DNA of 64,000 nt from Whalleya microplaca. Lineage: Eukaryota; Ascomycota; Sordariomycetes; Xylariales; Xylariaceae. A program made the translations under genes and the position numbers. The notes under the pieces are model-generated. The model searched no databases and was not told the DNA's origin. It worked only from the letters and a program-made list of their open reading frames with translations. Where the stretch lies: the NCBI GenBank assembly GCA_022497155.1, contig MU385729.1, forward strand, positions 248,001-312,000, given 5' to 3'. Below, piece by piece: positions 45,266-58,814 of the stretch; the stretch's first letter is position 1, and each line of letters opens with the position of its first letter.

Positions 45266-47182
45266 ATGCGTGAGATCGTAAGTCTATCTCCCACCCGAAC
45301 CTGTTTACTTTCAGCCACCCACCGGTTCCTGAACGCGTCCCAATCTCCAATTCCCCCCTGATTTATCTGCCCCTCCACATCCAACACGCCACTGCTGCAG
45401 CTCTCTCTACCTGCACCTCGGCATCGCATCAGTCAATTCAATTCAACCTTCTCGAGAATATGGATATGAGAACCACAGCTAACCGTGTCTTTTTTTCCGT
45501 CTGAATAGGTTCATCTTCAGACCGGCCAATGCGTAAGTAGTAACCTTCCGACCACCGACAATTGCGCTGGAGGATAGCGGGGCTAACATAAATTTACAGG
45601 GTAACCAAATCGGTGCTGCTTTCTGGTGCGTAGCCTGCCTGCGAGCCAATCTGCGCTGGCAGCGATATAGCAGTCATTGGTGCTGGGAATACTGATTTCA
45701 TCAATATAGGCAAACCATCTCGGGCGAGCACGGTCTCGATACCAATGGCGTGTATGTTCCCATGTTCCCTACACCCCTATTTCATTTCGAGCCTAGTAAA
45801 GCCAAAACTGACCGCTCTTCAACAACAGCTACAATGGCACCTCGGAGCTCCAGCTTGAGCGCATGAGTGTCTACTTCAATGAGGTACGATCTGGATCTCG
45901 TGTGGAATACTCAATTTCTAATCCCCCATTATGCACAGGCTTCTGGTAACAAATATGTGCCTCGCGCTGTCCTCGTCGATCTCGAGCCCGGCACCATGGA
46001 CGCCGTCCGTGCCGGTCCCTTCGGTCAGCTCTTCCGTCCCGACAACTTCGTCTTCGGCCAGTCTGGTGCTGGCAACAACTGGGCGAAGGGTCACTATACC
46101 GAGGGTGCCGAGCTGGTCGACCAGGTTCTCGATGTCGTTCGTCGCGAGGCTGAAGGCTGCGACTGCCTTCAGGGGTTCCAGATTACCCACTCTCTCGGCG
46201 GTGGTACCGGTGCTGGTATGGGTACCTTGTTGATCTCCAAGATCCGTGAGGAGTTTCCTGACCGCATGATGGCTACCTTCTCCGTCGTCCCCTCCCCCAA
46301 GGTCTCTGACACCGTCGTTGAGCCTTACAACGCCACCCTGTCCGTCCACCAGCTGGTCGAGAACTCGGACGAGACCTTCTGTATCGACAACGAGGCCCTG
46401 TACGACATCTGCATGCGTACCCTCAAGCTGTCCAACCCCTCCTACGGCGACCTGAACCACCTGGTCTCTGCTGTCATGTCCGGTGTTACTACCTGCCTGC
46501 GTTTCCCTGGTCAGCTGAACTCTGACCTGCGCAAGCTGGCTGTCAACATGGTTCCCTTCCCCCGTCTCCACTTCTTCATGGTTGGCTTCGCTCCCTTGAC
46601 GAGCCGTGGTGCTCACTCTTTCCGAGCTGTCACCGTCCCCGAGTTGACGCAGCAGATGTTCGACCCCAAGAACATGATGGCTGCCTCTGACTTCAGAAAT
46701 GGTCGTTACCTAACATGTTCCGCAATCTTGTAAGGATCTCTTATACTTTCACCTCTATTGGTACTATCTTGCTGACTTTATACTCTAGCCGTGGTAAGGT
46801 TTCGATGAAGGAAGTCGAAGACCAGATGCGCAATGTCCAGAACAAGAACTCGACCTACTTCGTTGAGTGGATTCCCAACAATGTCCAGACCGCTCTGTGC
46901 TCCATTCCCCCTCGTGGTTTGAAGATGTCTTCGACCTTCGTCGGAAACTCGACTGCCATCCAGGAGCTCTTCAAGCGTATCGGCGAGCAGTTCACTGCCA
47001 TGTTCCGACGAAAGGCTTTCTTGCATTGGTACACTGGCGAGGGTATGGACGAGATGGAGTTCACAGAGGCCGAGTCCAACATGAACGATCTGGTCAGCGA
47101 ATACCAGCAGTACCAGGATGCCGGCGTCGATGAGGAGGAAGAGGAGTACGAGGAGGAGGCTCCCTTGGAGGGAGAGGAGTAG
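45266..47182 (+). CDS. tub2: Beta-tubulin
   Basis: Seven exons, 45266..45277, 45509..45532, 45600..45625, 45720..45761, 45829..45883, 45939..46729 and 46789..47182, give 447 residues. Five introns fall in the first 55 codons and one late, at CSAI-FRG, the usual Pezizomycotina arrangement. [12 protein letters not shown] is the conserved start; MREI is the tubulin autoregulation tetrapeptide. The tubulin signature [12 protein letters not shown] and the GTP-site region [20 protein letters not shown] are intact. The tail is Glu-rich ([17 protein letters not shown]). The protein pairs with alpha-tubulin in microtubules for mitosis and transport. Residues linked to benzimidazole resistance are wild type (H6, F167 in MATFSVV, E198 and F200 in DETFC). 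Strong codon bias (C-ending codons) in the large exon fits high expression. Confidence 0.98.
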
Positions 47183-48729
47183 ACTAATCTCCATTTTATA
47201 CCCACTTCATGAGCGGCAGCCTACAGTTTGTCGACTGGCATGGATGGAATCTTCGCTTGTCATGCGTCGCGGCTTGTCCCCTCCCTCTCCCCCCTCCCCC
47301 CCTATACTGTTCTCTCATCCCCCTTTTACCACCCGGACCTTCAAATGAGTGTTACGTAATGGAATTGGCCCGTTCTTGGGGTCAGTTGAACGGTCTTTGG
47401 GGGGTTTGTTAGATATACCTCTTCGGTGTGCTGCTGTCTGGAGAAAAAAGCAAAAAAGGACATTATTCGTTGTTAAGTAGTGACAAGAAAAAAGAATCGA
47501 GTTTCTTGTACCAATTATTGACTTGTTGTCTTGGTGCCAGCCCTGAATAGTTTCTGTTGTTTTCGTAGTCTATACCTAATCATCCTGGAGTTTATATGGT
47601 GAACATGAGCTTGATAGTGGCTTGAGAATACGTTCACGATAAAAGAACAGCGTAGAAGTCCATACGTACAAGCTAGCCAGGAGTAGCACATGTAAGTTCG
47701 CTTATATCTGACGTCATATCCTATGTGTTCTATATTAAGTAGGTAAGCATGCATACATGTATTTACATGGGATACCTGTATGGCACTCGAAGGTCTATTG
47801 GCACAGAGAAGGGAGAAGAGACGCGGTGGAAACATCGTGTACTTTATAGAGTGTATAGGGTTCTATAGACAGGCAACAGACAGGTATAGAGTTGGGGACA
47901 CCAGCGTTCAGATAGCACTCCATCGTCTGTTGAAAAAAAAAAAGAGAGTTCTAGGCTATAGGTACTATCAATTACTGGGCAAACCTTTAGAGTGTGTGTA
48001 TGCAGTATGGCACAACTACCTCGAGGCAGTAGCTCGTGGGTCTATCTATATCTAAGCCAGAGAAGGCGGTCACGTATATATAAATATAAGGAGACTCTAG
48101 CGAGCTTGGCTGAGTGATCGTTGGGGGGGGAGCGGTGAGTGGTGGGAAAGGGTAGTCAAGTTGATCTGGGTATTGATGGATGTGATGTGGCTGTGTATCT
48201 ATTGAGGGTTGGAAGGGTAATTGGATAGGCATTTCTTGTTGCGTGCAAGCATTGAAGTGTTATGTTATGATATGTATAGGTGTTTTGTGTATCTGATTCT
48301 GGATATAGATATGCTCTTGTCTTGGATATAGAAAGGGTCATAAATGTAAGTAGTATATAAATATAGGTTAAAGAATATTGTTTCGAGACTGATGCAATAT
48401 TGACTGTACACTGCAATGAATTAATACTGATCACAGAGAGCGCAGCAGAAAAGCACGGTTGATGGCAAGTAGATCAAGATATATATATACTTCTAAAGAG
48501 CAAGAATGACAACCAAAGGTACTTAATCCAACTCTATCTACGTCTTGCAAATCGATGTCTCCGGATATATGGTCAAGACAAATACATGGATGCTTCACAT
48601 AACGCAACCCGCCAACACCTCGTAACAAATCATATACATCCATCCCTCTTCTCTCCCACACATCCTCCCAAGTCCACCCACCGCCCCTAACCCTCACCAT
48701 CACCAACACCACCGTCCACCCACCCAACC
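47183..48729. other. Intergenic between 3' ends of tub2 and niiA
   Basis: This holds the two facing 3' regions. There is a C/T-rich stretch just past tub2 (47280-47330) and AT-rich DNA after 47400, with an A run at about 47935 and a G run at about 48123. No gene is supportable. Confidence 0.6.
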
Positions 48730-51700
48730 CTACCAATCCGGCGCCCCGCCACACCCGCCACCCGCCGCCAGGACCTGAACAGGCCTGCGCATAGGCAAAT
48801 CGGCCATCGGCCTGACGCCGGGCCTCTTGGCGCGGTATCCCTTAAACCCGATCTTGCGATCGAGCTCGGCGAACTGACCATTAGCCTCAGAATCGGCATC
48901 GGCCTTGGTGACGCGCCAGCGGGCGGTGCCGAGCGCGGCGTCGAGCTCGGCGACGGGCGGCAGCAGGAGGTAGACGACGCCGTCGGCGCGCTCCCGGGCG
49001 GCGAAGGTGGCGATCGAGAGCGCGCCGTCGTTGCGGCAGCTGCCGTCCGCGAGGTCGAAGTTGCGCTTGTGGTACGGGCACGAGACCCAGGGGGCCTTGG
49101 CGTCGCCGCAGGGTTCCTTAGCGTTGGCAGTGGTGGTACTGGTGGTAGAAGACGCCGACACCACGTCCTGCCCGACGAGGCCGTCCGAGAGCGCGAACGT
49201 CCGCTTGTGCGGACACATCTGCTGCGTGGCGTAGTACTTGCCGCGGACGCGCCACACGGCCAGCTGCGTGTCGCCGCGCTTGATGCTGGCGCTGATCCCG
49301 TTCGGTGTGTCGTCGGCGCCGGCGAAGTAGCTGGCCTCGATGACGGGCTGCCATGCGGTGCTGGACCAGCGGTCCTTGAGGCCCCTGAAGTCCTCCTCGG
49401 CCGCGTCCTTGGGCCAGTATACGGGCCGCGTTTGGTCGCGGTCTTTCTCCACCTCCATGGTCTCGATCGTGTCAGTCGTGTTGGCGAATTGCTGGAACTT
49501 GGCCGCGATGGCCGGGTTCTTGATCGCCTCGGCCCACTCGTCGAAGAACGAGTCGACCAGCTCTTGCATCTGCGCTTCTAGCGAGGCGCAGATGTTGAGC
49601 TTGTCGTCTAGGATCACTTCCTTCAGATACTTCAACCCCCCCGGCAAGCTCTCAATCCAGCGTGCCGTGCGCTGCAGCTTGTCTGCTGTGCGGATGTAGA
49701 ACATCAGGTAACGGTCGAGGATCGGGATGACCTCAGAGGGTGGAACGTCCTTGGCGAGAAGCTCTGCGTGTTTTGGCTTAGCGCCACCGTTGCCCGCAAC
49801 AAAGATGTTGAAGCCCTTTTCTGTGGCGATGAGGCCAAAACTGTCAAGTTGTGAGCATATATTACCTTGTCATGACATGGAAAATAATGGACTTACTCCT
49901 TGCTTTGAGCCTCGGCGCACTCCCGTACACAGCCACTAACACCACCCTTGATCTTATGTGGACCACGGAGACTCTTATATCGCTCCTCAAGACGAACGGC
50001 CATGCCTACACTGTCCCCAACGCCGAATCGGCACCACGTGGTGCCAACACAGCTCTTGACAGTACGTAACGACTTAGCATAAGCATGCCCACTTTCCATA
50101 CCTCCCTGAACTAGTCTGGTCCAGATATCAAGCAAATCTTGTTTCTTGGCTCCAAACATGTCTATACGCTGTCCTCCAGTAATCTTCGTGTAGAGGTTGT
50201 ACTTCTTTGCAACTTCACCGATGATAATCAACTTGTCTGGTGTAATCTCGCCAGCGGAAACACGGGGCACAACGGAGAAAGTACCGTTCCTTTGGATATT
50301 ACCCAGAAATCGGTCGTTAGTGTCTTGTAGACCATGCGTGGTCTTGTCCATGACGTGCTTATTCCATAGCGAGGCAAAAATACTGGCTACAGCAGGTTTG
50401 CATGCTTCGCAGCCATCCGAGTTTTTGTCATTTCCTGCCTCTCTCATAACTTCTTGTAGCGTATTTAGCTTCTTCACCATAATAATATTGTAAAGATCGG
50501 CACGTGAATAGTTGAAATGGGAACACAGGTAGTTGTTGACTTCCGCACCCATATCAGTCATCGTTTTGGTGAAGATGCTCGTAACGAGAGGCATGCAGCC
50601 ACCGCAACCAGTCCCTGCCTTAGTGCATGCCTTGATATCACCCACTGTTTTGCATTTGCCTTCCTTGACACTATTAACCACATCGCCTTTTGTAACGTTG
50701 TGACAAGAGCAAATTTGGGTATCGTCGTCTAGATCATCTGTACCATCATCACCTTCTTTCTTTGCGCCGAGAATGAGCTGTGCCGGAGGAATGTCCAGTT
50801 CTTTTTGATTCTTCACCATGGGTACTAGCTTGATATAATCGGTCGTATCACCAATCATCATGCCGCCGAGCAGATATTTTCCATCGGTGGTAAATATATA
50901 CTTCTTGTATACCTGAGCGAAAGGGTCCTTATACGTAAGAGCCTTGACTGGTGGCGGTGGAAGGCCATTGATGCCCGTTTTGACAGCACTCTGATCCTCC
51001 TTCTTTTTTCTCGCAGCCTTCAGGGGTAAGGAACTAGGCCCATCTCGGTCGGCGAAGAAGTCGCCAAAGCTAGCCACATCGACTCCGAGGAGCTTGAGTT
51101 TTGTGCTCAAATCTGGCCGCTTGAACGCTCTCGGTTGGTGCAGTTTGGCCTGCGTTAGGTTGAAAGAAAGGACGTCGGCCATTTCGACACCAGGGGCAAT
51201 CAGGCCGAACGTCTGGTTTTCCCAGCTCGCACATTCGCCAATGGCGTAAATATCCGGAACGCTCGTGCTTAAATCGTTATTAACGAGGATACCACCGCCG
51301 CGATCAGCGCACTTGATGCCTGCACTCCTTGCTAAGCTATCTCGTGGCCGCACACCGATAGCAAAGCAGATAGTTGAGCAGTTTATCTCCTCGCCGTCTT
51401 CGAAAGCAATGCCTGCTACATTATTTCCATCGTCGGTTTTTATCTTTCCCACTCTCTTGCTGAGGAGAATGTCGACTCCGAGGTCCGTAACCTTCTCAAC
51501 AACTAAGCCACCGGCGTCAGCATCCAATTGCTTGCTTAGGACCCATCGATTTCTTTCTATCAACTTCACTTTCTCGAAGCACTTCAGGTCCATCATGGCA
51601 TTTGCCGCTTCAAGACCTAGCAAGCCGCCACCGACAACAGCACCAACTGTTCCCTTGTGCGACTCTCCATAGGCGATGAGTCTCTGCAAGTCATCAATTG

Positions 51701-52243
51701 TCCGGTAGACGAAGACTCCATTTGCATCATAGCCAGGTGTATAACTCGGAAGAACAGCATCGGAACCAGTCGCTAGAACCAGAATATCGTACGATACCAC
51801 ATCGCCGTTAGCGCATGCCACAGTCTTATTCGTAGAATTGATGCTAGTGACCAGTGTATTCAAATGATAGTTAAGTTTGTTGTCGGGAGCATTCAATGCA
51901 TACTGCATCACTATGTTAATGCTCGTGATCATAGACAGAGCTGAAACCAATTCAGACTTCAAACTTACCCACTCCTTCGGGTTGAGGTAAAGATTCTCAA
52001 TTATTCGATGGTCAAAGAAACTTGTAAGACCAACCCGGTTGTATGCCAGGTGAGGTTCCTCGCCAATAACCACAATATCATACTCACGAGCTCTAGCATC
52101 GAGTTTTAAAAGTTTCTCTCTAGGAACCAATTAGGAAGTTGACATGATAGTAGTATTAACGAACAATATGGCACTCACATGAAGGCAATGCCGACCATTC
52201 CTAGGCCGACAACGACCAACTTGGTTCTCTTATTGACAGCCAT
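48730..52243 (-). CDS. niiA: Assimilatory nitrite reductase [NAD(P)H]
   Basis: Minus-strand exons are 52243..52179, 52119..49897 and 49840..48730, giving 1132 residues. Introns are 59 and 56 nt. It starts [20 protein letters not shown] with an FAD-binding GxGxxG. It continues with the NAD(P)H/FAD module ([16 protein letters not shown]), a BFD-like [2Fe-2S] domain (CSCHNV and CGGC), and a sulfite/nitrite reductase core whose cysteines for the [4Fe-4S]-siroheme centre are C712, C718, C752 and C756 (CVGTTWC and [10 protein letters not shown]). The C-terminus is a NirD-like Rieske domain with CPHKRTF (C972, H974) and CPYHKRNF (C1017, H1020). It reduces nitrite to ammonium with six electrons in the cytosol. 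A Ser/Thr-rich insert ([11 protein letters not shown]) lies inside the Rieske domain. The nitrate reductase gene, often adjacent in other fungi, is absent within 11 kb upstream. Upstream sites suggest NirA plus AreA control. Confidence 0.96.
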
Positions 52244-52785
52244 TTGAAGCAATTCACGGTTACTACGTCACAGCTTTACCCTGGTCGTATGACCTATGTA
52301 AAAGGGACGTACATAACAACTCTCTAGGAATAATGAAGAGGGAGAAAAAGGGATAGAACGGAAGAGAGCAATACGAGAAGCAAGAGAAAAGAGAATCATA
52401 CAAACCCAAGAGAAGGAAAAGGCCGCAGGTCTCAGTATTAGAAAGTATCCAACTTATTAGCATGGATGGGATACTGTCGACGGCAGAGATGTGCATCTCC
52501 GACTTGGAGAAGCTCTAGGTTAGAGCAGAGCTGCCCAATAGATAGGCGAGAGAAGAGCTGACTACAGCCAAATAATACTTAGCCCTCATTGGCCGCGGGT
52601 GGGCAGACAGCGGCTTGGCCTGGAGTTCGCTCGGGAACTTCGAGAATAGTCGTACCAGGCTGACAGGATGCAGCATCTCCACGGTTCTGCTGCGACCAAG
52701 TCTCCCCGACTGCTTTTTGATCGAAAGAGGTTGCTCTGTGTCATGGCCTGAAGTCGTGAGGTTCGGCGTCTGGTGGGTCGAACCT

Positions 52786-52817
52786 GATAAGGCCATTCGG
52801 ACGCTCGACTGGCCAAT
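52786..52817. promoter_or_regulatory. GATA site and CCAAT box in niiA promoter
   Basis: GATAA at 52786-52790 is an AreA/NIT2-type core, and CCAAT at 52813-52817 an HAP-type box. Both lie 540-575 bases before the niiA start. GATA factors need such cores, usually in pairs, to activate nitrogen genes on derepression. Short motifs, so moderate support only. Confidence 0.4.
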
Positions 52818-52860
52818 CAATAGCGCCCAGGTCCCCTGAACCGAGCGTGTTAGTGTGGCG

Positions 52861-52876
52861 CCGCGGAGAAAGATAA
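52861..52876. promoter_or_regulatory. NirA/NIT4-type site adjacent to a GATA site
   Basis: CCGCGGAG at 52861-52868 is the reverse complement of CTCCGCGG, which fits the NirA consensus CTCCGHGG. GATAA follows at 52872-52876, three bases away. The nitrate-specific activator NirA/NIT4 and the GATA factor AreA/NIT2 act together at closely spaced sites in nitrate-assimilation promoters. The pair lies about 620 bases before the niiA start codon. Confidence 0.6.
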
Positions 52877-55800
52877 CGACTGGCTTCTGGCGGGGCTTCG
52901 GGGCCTTAGCTTGAATTATAGGCACTGCAATTGGCTTAATGGCTTTTACCTCATACCGCTAACTCATTTCCGTGCTGCATCTTGCTTCTCCGGCGAATGG
53001 ACTGAGGTGCCGGTTTTGACTTCATGTGAAGTTTACCAATCGATCAGTCTAGAACAATTATATATATTATTGTCCCCCTTTATTAGAGAGCCCAATACTC
53101 TCTTAGGCACAAAACAACCAACATGTTCTTCATTCCACGTAAAAACATCCGATCAAACTATTGTTGAATAAAGATTTATTTAGAAAGCCTTGTGAGACTT
53201 AAGTAGATATCAAGAAATATAGACTATACCTATATGCTTCGTCACACAGATTTCTACTCTATTCAGACAAGGAAGGCCCGCCTAGATATATGTGGCAGCG
53301 CATGATTGCACACTCGGACATCAGACTGCCTTTTTTCTCCCTTGTTCCTAAAGTCCAGGCAGAAGTAGCCCAGCAGCACTGCTTTTCTGTCGAGAACTAA
53401 TGTCGAAGCCTATGTTCCATATGTTTGCGCGCCTGGAAGCTTCAAATCTACCCCTGATAGCGTTGTATGATGTTTCTACTTCGACTTGTTGAACCCTGAA
53501 CATAATGCTGGTATATCCAAGGCGACGTTGAAGACGATCGCACTGACATCGACGCCATTTGCTATCATCGACACACGGTGTATCCCTATCACTTATCGTA
53601 GAGTGTCCGTCTGTATCATTAGAGACACTTTCATTAGACTTGAGTGAATGAAATCTGGCAGGTCTCGATGACCTCTTCAAGACTTTCTAATAAGACCTTG
53701 AGTTGAAGCCTCGCTTTAGTTTTCTACATATGTACAGCATGTAGACAGGTAGATCGTGAGGAAGCTCATTACCCCTGAGCCTTGAGCACCCACCCCCCTT
53801 GTACATTGGTTCCAGTGCAGAACTTCTTGACTAAGACTATGAGAGAGCCACCTCATCCATGCCGTTCGCTGTTGTATATACGGAACTGTATTGTTCACAG
53901 TCGCAACAACTAAAAGGCTTTTTGCTGCCATGACTTAGTGATAGTTAAATAGACAGAAAAATTCAAAGCAAGAAAAATCTTATTATCTCGACATCTACAT
54001 TCTTAGATAGGTCACCAGTACTGGGTGAACTATGAAATCTACGTTGGCCTGTCTATATGTTGATAAGAGATTCGCAACTAGGTTGGTAGATGGATGGCTT
54101 AATGAACGGAGAAGTGTGGTTAGACGCTTGACTCGTTGGCCATTGACATAGGTATTATTAAGATGGATAATTTTTTCCAGAGAAGTGCAGGAAATACGAC
54201 ACCGAAGTATTCATAAATAAACTAGACATGTAAGAGTATATAGTCTCTAACCTATCCGGAGTATAGCGCTATTGAGTGTGTAATCCCCAGCTACATGCTA
54301 GGGCTAGAAAAGGGGCCATGCCGACATACCTATATAATAGAATCATAATGCCCTTCAAGCTGGAACAGCAGTCATTCTGACCATAAGCTACTTGATGAGC
54401 TTGTACCTACTGATATTTAGGCTATTGACATACGTGGGATAACCAGAGGTCATCTCATCCAAATACTACCTCTTATACTAAATTTATCTCGCAATGCCTT
54501 GTACTACAATTGCTCAAAGAACTAGCTTCGTCATCTTTCTGATGCTCGATGGAATAATTCTTCATGTATTCTTTATTGCACGTGCGATCTAATACTAGCA
54601 TGCTAGATTGCCATAGTCATACATGCTAAGATGTATTGTCGATAGTGCCTTGATGCTGAATATTTGATGTCGTGATATTTTATGAGAACAGAACGCTTCA
54701 AGGGTTTATGTTTGACCACTATAAATCATTCTGACCCATGCCCAGATATTGGAACTGGATAAACCAGTAATGCATGAGGGTAAGACATCTACCAGTAAGC
54801 AAGTGTTGACTTAGCTAGATCATAAATAAAAGCTCGAGATGATTCACTCTACTGACCACCAGCTGGTATGCCTAGTGCATACAAACTGTAGTCTAGCTGG
54901 AAGTTCGAACTGCCAGTACTGATACATGAAAAAGGCATATTTTCTCCCTCGACTAGTCGGTAAATTATATATCAACATCAGAAAATATGTATATCGTGCC
55001 GCTGAGCCGTTTGATCATGCAAAGCCTGATATAAACTTCGTCAGGGAGATAGCAGAATGGTCCCATGTTGAAGTCATGATCCTCGCACTCTACAGCAAGA
55101 GTCGTGGCAGCCAATGAAAGAGATATGAAAATCGAGATGAAGCCTGCTGTATCTTGAATAACCGCCTTAGCGAGGAATTCCATGACATCTAGTAGCATAT
55201 AAGGTTGAAGGACTAATGAATCGAAATGGCCCAGGGCCTTCTAAAGCATAGCTTGTTTAGCTGAAACCCTATCCGGGTTCACCTAGGGTGATTCGCTTAA
55301 CGAGGCTCTGACACTAGGTAAAGCTTGTACGCACTGCACAGTATAAACGCGAGACAACCTTATAGAGATATGGAATATGTTACTTAGTTGCCGTAAGGTG
55401 TATACCTGTGATAATATGAAAGACGAGACCTGAGAGATAATGGCGTGAGATAGGCATTGTTGTCACTTCCTTCTACTGTGTTTGCCGCTGCGTTGCATCA
55501 GGCGTTGTCATCGGACCCCAACTCTCGAACCAACTGCATGACAAGCTACATGGAGGAGCTACAGATAAGACTTACCTTTCATACTCTCTCACTTTCGATG
55601 AATGGCTGCAGGTAACAGGTGTTTCCCACTGCGTGATGAGGGACCTGATAGGGGTGGCAACTCTTGTGCATACTACCAACACTGACAAGTCATTATCTCG
55701 AATAATGGATACCGAGACACCTTGGTGGGATTTCAGACTCTCTGCCAGTTGACAAGGGTTTCCGATCTGGATGTTATAGAGATGCTCGCTGATATGAATA

Positions 55801-58760
55801 TTGTCCCAGAGCTGGTTGTTAGCTGTTGGTTTCTTTCCGAAGTAGACGAATAAGCAGCCTGACCTTAGCTCGACGACAGTGGATGGGAATCTAAACCATT
55901 CGGAAATTGCAGAACCTATGACAAATCTAGTTGCCCCAGTGCAATATTGTTGACTGCATTGAATATGAGAGGTCAAAATTAAGCATCGAGAAGTGGCCGA
56001 GTACGTGAATCCTCTTCGAAACCCCGATGGTCGATGTGAAGTGCGTACACCAGCCCTCTGAATGCCTAGAATCGAAGGGTATCGCGAAATCCTGTAGATA
56101 TCAGCAGGTCCATGGATGCTGCATTGAACGGTCATCAGATAGAAGCGGGAAGCTTTCAATCGGGGTAATATAATGTTAGTTTCGTGGAGTTATATAGCCT
56201 GGAGTTGTGTTGGTGATATCGAGGCTGCCAAACTGGTGTCCTTGAGCTTTCGGTCTTCCTCTTCAGTCATCTAAGCGATTGTTCTAGAATGGAAGGAACT
56301 CTACGGAATAGAAGGGGAATACGTCATTAGTGTATCTGTGTATTTATGTTTTTTTTTATATTTCTGATCGTTCCTTCCTGCATATAAGAGCACATGGTAC
56401 ACCATATAAAATTACACTATTCGCGTCCGTATAATAATACATTTATACACTTATACGTATATTGATTGATGTGTATAGAAAAAAGAAACTCGGTACGATA
56501 AGAATGTAGGAGGTACTTATGCTCTAAGAAGTGATTATGGTGGTCTGCACATGTGAAATGTTACTTATAGCGGGCTATTCCCGCTAAATTTCTCCATAGC
56601 GGAATATGGTATGTAACATTATTTTGGGGACATAGGTCACCGCTAATTGATGTTTCAACGGGCTTCGTATGGCCACTTATGCTAGTTAGAAATAGTGTGG
56701 TCCCCGTTTCACGCTTGGGAGGAGAAAAAGGGATAATCCGTATCGCCTCGAAATTTAGTATCCATTTGTGAGCAAGGCAAGTTGAACGTGGTGAACAGGG
56801 ATCGCTTAATCCAACAAGAGCATACTATGTTCTCTGGAGAAGAGGACACGATAGACGGTGTATGTATCATGAATGGAATGCAGATCTAGGTGATAAATAA
56901 GTGGAGGTACATATATAAAGGTGTAGCTCTCTAGCAGTTACAATGTACAATTGGTAAAGATAATGGTAGGTATGATGTATGTAATGAATTAGGTAGACGC
57001 TAAGATCTCTCAGTTCTAAATGTAGGTAGTGTGTACATGTACTGCGTACTTGTACATGTGTTCTGCAAGGATGCAAAAAGCAAGTGGTTGAAACAGGTTC
57101 GGGGAGTCCGAAATGATTACTTTCCTACTTATATTTAATAGTCTACCTGTCAATCACACTCCGTGCAAATTGAACAGATTTTGTAGTAGATGGTGATACA
57201 CAATTGCAAAGCAGTATTTTTAACTCTTACGGCTTATTATAATGTGAAAAGTGAGCGTCTTTATTAGAGTTTCAGGATAGCTCATGATGTTCTAGGCTGC
57301 GTTCGAAAACCACTAACGAGGAACACTACTTATTTTAAGGTCAGAGTGAGATAGAGGGAGGGGTTGGAGGCATGTCTTGATCACGGGGTGCATCAGGCGC
57401 CAGCCTTTCGCCTCCATGCCGTTCCCCCTCGTGGCAAGCGTGGCATTTCAGCCAGCACTCTGATGAGCCGCGTCCTCGTGGCCAGGACCGAGTCCCACGT
57501 TGTTTCGTCTTATCCTTGTGATCTACGGGGCACTAAAACGAGTCTATTGATAACGTACAAAGTACCTGCCCAGGCTTGTATGTGTGTAATCAAATGTATG
57601 TTCTATGTAGTAGATTGTTGCTTTTTGACATCATTCCCATTATCCATTGATATTGACTTACATTTCCGGATAGCATTTTGGATATTGGGCATGTGTATTT
57701 CTGTTCGCTGTCTGTTGTCTTCGTAAAGCCTCGATATTGCTGCGATTCATATAATGGAAGCGTGCACACATCAACAATCTCTCCATATAATATAAACTTA
57801 GTATAGCAGGCACACGTGTTGAAAGTTACCCAAGTAAACATTGTGAGTATACTGAATCTATAAGTCTAAGTTAAGTACCACTTTACATTGAAGCTCAAAG
57901 CAAAAGACATAAAGCCAATCTGCCCGAGTATATAGAAACGACCCTAGTCAGTCAGCCAGTCTTATGAGCGCCGTTGAAAGGAGATGTACAGTTTAAGACC
58001 AATAACAGTCAACTTTGCATCGACAACTTATCTTTCGTGCGTATATACGTGCCTTAAGAGAAGAGTAGATATTGACGTAGTCGACTTATATCATGAGCAG
58101 GGCTTCTTTTATAGATAGTGTCAATGTATAGGGTATATATATGCCGCTGGTTCATTGAACTAAGGTCTCTTTTAGGACTTGCAACCTCTATAACGACGTC
58201 GATTCGTAACTGAGCGAACTGCCTCCATGTTAAAACTGGAAAATAATGTGAGAAACAGTGGCATGTAGATACAACGAAAGACTCTGTGAGCAGTCTGCAT
58301 TTAAGTCTGATCAAATTGTCTTTCTAACACTTGACAACTCCGTTCAATGATAATAACGATAACGATAACGATGATAGCAATAAGTATTACTTGACTACCT
58401 ATAAGGATGACCTTTATGGTGCACAGACAATTGACTATTGTGAAATGGGATGGATCACGAGCGAGGGTCCATCTTAGCCCCTTATAAAAGTCGATGAAGC
58501 CTTTTCCTATTCCGTTTCTGTAATCCGTAGCTTCTTTCCATTCGCGTTTTCCTATCTCTTCCCACTTTGCTAGCGATTACTACTACTCACCACCCGACAT
58601 GGCGGTAATCCAGGGAAATCGTGTCTAACGTAAAGTAGTAAATTGATTTTTCGGGTAGAAAATGGCGTGGCTTGCGTGAACGAACGCCGCAAGCCACGAG
58701 GTGTGCAACATGGGCAGGGGACGGGAAAGCGATCTTCTGCCCACCTTTTTCCACAGCGCA

Positions 58761-58814
58761 AGCACTAATAAAAGAGGGACCCCGTCTAGCACTAATAAAA
58801 GAGGGACCCCGTCT
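58761..58814. repeat. Perfect 27-bp tandem duplication
   Basis: Two identical adjacent 27-base copies (58761-58787 and 58788-58814), each beginning AGCACTAATAAAAGAGGG and ending CCCCGTCT. There is no third copy. It looks like a recent local duplication in non-coding DNA. Confidence 0.9.

Noticed and set aside
52770..52840. tRNA-like B box GGTTCGACCC on the minus strand
   Set aside because: No matching T-arm stem, acceptor stem or A box could be folded around it. It lies in the niiA promoter.
55572..56159. Open frame of about 195 codons on the minus strand
   Set aside because: It is the longest frame in the desert, but I recognise no domain, splice partner or promoter. It could be a decayed gene fragment; not enough to annotate.
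58761..58814. Direct repeat considered as the start of a CRISPR-like array
   Set aside because: Only two copies with no spacer between them, in a fungal nuclear genome.
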